Below, piece after piece: positions 62,292-64,000 of a stretch of 64,000 bases of DNA. The DNA comes from Peribacillus muralis (lineage in GTDB: Bacteria; Bacillota; Bacilli; Bacillales; DSM-1321). The position numbers and the translations under genes were made by a program. Numbering within the stretch: position 1 is the stretch's first letter; each line of letters opens with the position of its first letter. The DNA lies in assembly GCF_001645685.2 (NCBI RefSeq), contig NZ_CP017080.1, forward strand, positions 548,001 to 612,000, read 5' to 3'. A model generated the notes under the pieces. The model did no database searches and was not told the origin of the DNA. It saw only the letters and a program-made list of their open reading frames with translations.

Positions 62292-62433
62292 CAAAAAAAC
62301 TCCTCCTTTTTATATAAAGTGAAGCGTATGCCATTATTTTTGGATAATCGGCCGATGATATATAGCTTACACTATTTTGATATAAAATTTAATGTGGGTG
62401 CTTATATATTTAAGCAGTCCCGGCCATGGGATG

Positions 62434-62471
62434 GATGAAGCCTTGAATTCTATTGAGTTCAAGGCTTCATC
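62434..62471. terminator. Terminator after the APC permease gene
   Basis: 14-bp perfect stem GATGAAGCCTTGAA and complement with a 10-nt loop, just past the permease stop on the minus strand. Confidence 0.75.
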
Positions 62472-62478
62472 TTATTCG

Positions 62479-63816
62479 CTATCGGTTTTTATATTTATAA
62501 AGCGTCGCCAAGAGTATGAACCAGATCGGCGTCATCATTAGTGATAGTCGTGTAGCTTCAGCAAATAGCATGACCAGCAGGATGAATGCGAATAATCCTA
62601 GAATCAAATAATTTATGAAGGGTGTGAAGGGTGCCTTGAAAGTCGATTTGGCCCTTAAGTCAGGGCGCATTTTCGTATATCTGATATGGGAGATCAAGAT
62701 GATGCTCCAAACCCAGATGAAACAGATGGCGCTGATGGTCGTCACAACTGTAAAGGCCTGATCCGGTATAAGTTTGCTTAACAATGCTCCTATTGATACA
62801 ACGATAGTTGAAGTAAATAAGGCATTGCTTGGAACAGCCTGTTTATTTAAATGTGCCAGTTTGGCAGAGGCTTCGTCATTCCTGCTTAGCGTATATAGAA
62901 TGCGGCTTGTTGAAAATAAACCGCTGTTGCATGCGGAAGCGGCCGATGTCAATACAACGAAATTGATGATTCCAGCAGCGACAGGAATGCCGATTAAAGC
63001 AAAAACTTCTACAAATGGGCTGCTCGTCGCATCCAGTTGCGTCCAAGGGTTCACAACCAGGATGACGAATAAGGCACCGACATAGAACAGTAAAATCCGG
63101 ATAGGGATTTTATTGATGGCAGACGGGATGTTTTTTTTGGGGTTTGCCGTTTCTGCTGCAGAAACCCCAACCAATTCGACACCTACAAAGGAGAAGACGA
63201 CCAATTGCAGAGACAAAAGGAAACCGGATATGCCATGGGGGAACATGCCTCCATGACTCCAAAGATTCGTTAATGAAACCGTTCCTGTGCTTGTTTTGAA
63301 GCCGATGATCAATAAAATGATTCCAGCGACGATCATGGCGATGATCGTAATTACCTTAATGATGGCAAACCAAAATTCCAATTCGCCAAATAGCCTGACG
63401 GTCAATAGGTTCAATCCTAATAAAATGACAAGACATATGAGAGCCGGAATCCATTGCGGGATATCGAACCAGTATTGCATATAGACACCAACGGCGATGA
63501 TATCGGCCATTGCGGTCATGATCCAACAGAACCAATAGGTCCATCCTGTCACGAATCCAGCCCACGGTCCGATATATTCGGCTGCGAATTCGGTGAATGA
63601 CGTATAACCTGCGTTGGATAAGAGCAATTCACCTAGGGCCCTCATGACAAAAAACAAGGCTATCCCTATGATTAGATACGAAAAAATGATGGATGGTCCC
63701 GCCAATTGAATGGCTTTTCCGGACCCTAAAAATAAACCGGTACCAATGGTTCCCCCTATCGCAATCAATTGTACATGCCGATTCTGTAGATCTCTTTTTA
63801 ACTCCTGTTTAGCCAT
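62479..63816 (-). CDS. APC-family amino-acid permease (CycA/AlaP-like)
   Basis: 445 residues, twelve helices. The amino-acid permease signature is IAIGGTIGTGLFLGSGKAI, followed by AGPSIIFSYLI and GPWAGFVTGWTYWFCWI. FVGVELVGVSAAETANPKKN is typical of AlaP/CycA/AapA-type carriers for D/L-alanine, D-serine and glycine. Substrate range cannot be fixed from sequence. A GGCGGGGG tract precedes the ATG. Confidence 0.83.
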   Translation of the reverse strand: MAKQELKRDLQNRHVQLIAIGGTIGTGLFLGSGKAIQLAGPSIIFSYLIIGIALFFVMRALGELLLSNAGYTSFTEFAAEYIGPWAGFVTGWTYWFCWIMTAMADIIAVGVYMQYWFDIPQWIPALICLVILLGLNLLTVRLFGELEFWFAIIKVITIIAMIVAGIILLIIGFKTSTGTVSLTNLWSHGGMFPHGISGFLLSLQLVVFSFVGVELVGVSAAETANPKKNIPSAINKIPIRILLFYVGALFVILVVNPWTQLDATSSPFVEVFALIGIPVAAGIINFVVLTSAASACNSGLFSTSRILYTLSRNDEASAKLAHLNKQAVPSNALFTSTIVVSIGALLSKLIPDQAFTVVTTISAICFIWVWSIILISHIRYTKMRPDLRAKSTFKAPFTPFINYLILGLFAFILLVMLFAEATRLSLMMTPIWFILLATLYKYKNR

Positions 63817-63940
63817 TCGATACGCCCCCGCCTTTTCAAAGTCTAAGTAATGAAAAATTATTTCAAACCGGTACGGTCTTGGAGAGAGGGACGTGAAGCG
63901 TCGCCTCGTTTGTTCCGTCTTAACAGAAAAGTGGACAATG

Positions 63941-63970
63941 AAAAAAGAGATTGGAAAATACCAATCTCTT
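63941..63970 (-). terminator. Terminator of a gene lying right of the window
   Basis: AAGAGATTGG/CCAATCTCTT stem with a 6-nt loop and a T run on the minus strand. Confidence 0.75.
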
Positions 63971-64000
63971 AAAGGGTTCAGAATAACAATTTATCGTTCG

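Overview
This 64 kb window is chromosomal DNA of a low-GC, motile, endospore-forming Bacillaceae bacterium. The gene set includes a gamma-type SASP (sspE), the spore-cortex deacetylase pdaA, the actin homologue mreBH, motAB and strong Shine-Dalgarno sites. A long run of genes (yfkM, yfkK, yfkH, yfkF, yfkE, yfkD, yfkAB, pdaA/yfjS, yfjP, yfjO, yfjN) follows the yfk-yfj block of Bacillus subtilis. A complete C30 carotenoid operon and the dispersed intergenic repeats would fit a Peribacillus/Bacillus simplex-type genome; that placement is inference. No rRNA, tRNA, IS element, prophage or CRISPR array was seen.

Layout. 0-4.4 kb: the 3' end of ribH, an oligoribonuclease NrnB, a YihY/BrkB membrane protein and an HSL-type esterase. 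4.6-11.6 kb: a six-gene staphyloxanthin-like operon, crtM-crtP-aldH-crtO-crtN-crtQ. 11.7-19.5 kb: sspE, the KhtTU K+/H+ antiporter, a tyrosine recombinase with altered catalytic residues, mreBH, an AbrB-type membrane protein, motAB and a ComFB-domain gene. 19.6-32.6 kb: yfk-type housekeeping genes, with moeA-mobB and the metal ATPase PfeT (with a Fur/PerR-like box) interspersed. 33-41 kb: class I fumarase, two tiny membrane proteins, a 41-bp tandem repeat array, pdaA, a DNA glycosylase, an RNA methyltransferase, Dus and a DUF1456 protein. 41-50 kb: a 3-hydroxyacyl-CoA dehydrogenase, an SDR pseudogene, a YfcC permease with an M20 amidohydrolase, a chemoreceptor with a structured leader, and a Gln-type amino-acid ABC transporter. 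50.8-60.2 kb: a catabolic-looking island made of a secreted PIG-L deacetylase, a divergent ROK regulator, a three-gene ABC importer and an argininosuccinate-lyase-like enzyme. 60.6-63.8 kb: an SSS symporter with its DUF3311 partner and an APC amino-acid permease.

The most unusual structure is the array at about 35.17-35.95 kb. Eighteen clear 41-bp units, plus one decayed unit at the left edge, stand in exact register without a single indel. Each unit is itself a doublet of ~20.5-bp half repeats. Eleven units carry TTATTCAC(A/G) on the minus strand, which matches or nearly matches the DnaA box TTATNCACA. Also notable are a pseudoknot-capable leader ending in a terminator before the chemoreceptor gene, paired TTAGT...ACTAA operators between the PIG-L and ROK genes, and four decayed copies of one Bacillus intergenic repeat family.

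All functional names rest on motif recognition and remembered family sequences; no search was run.
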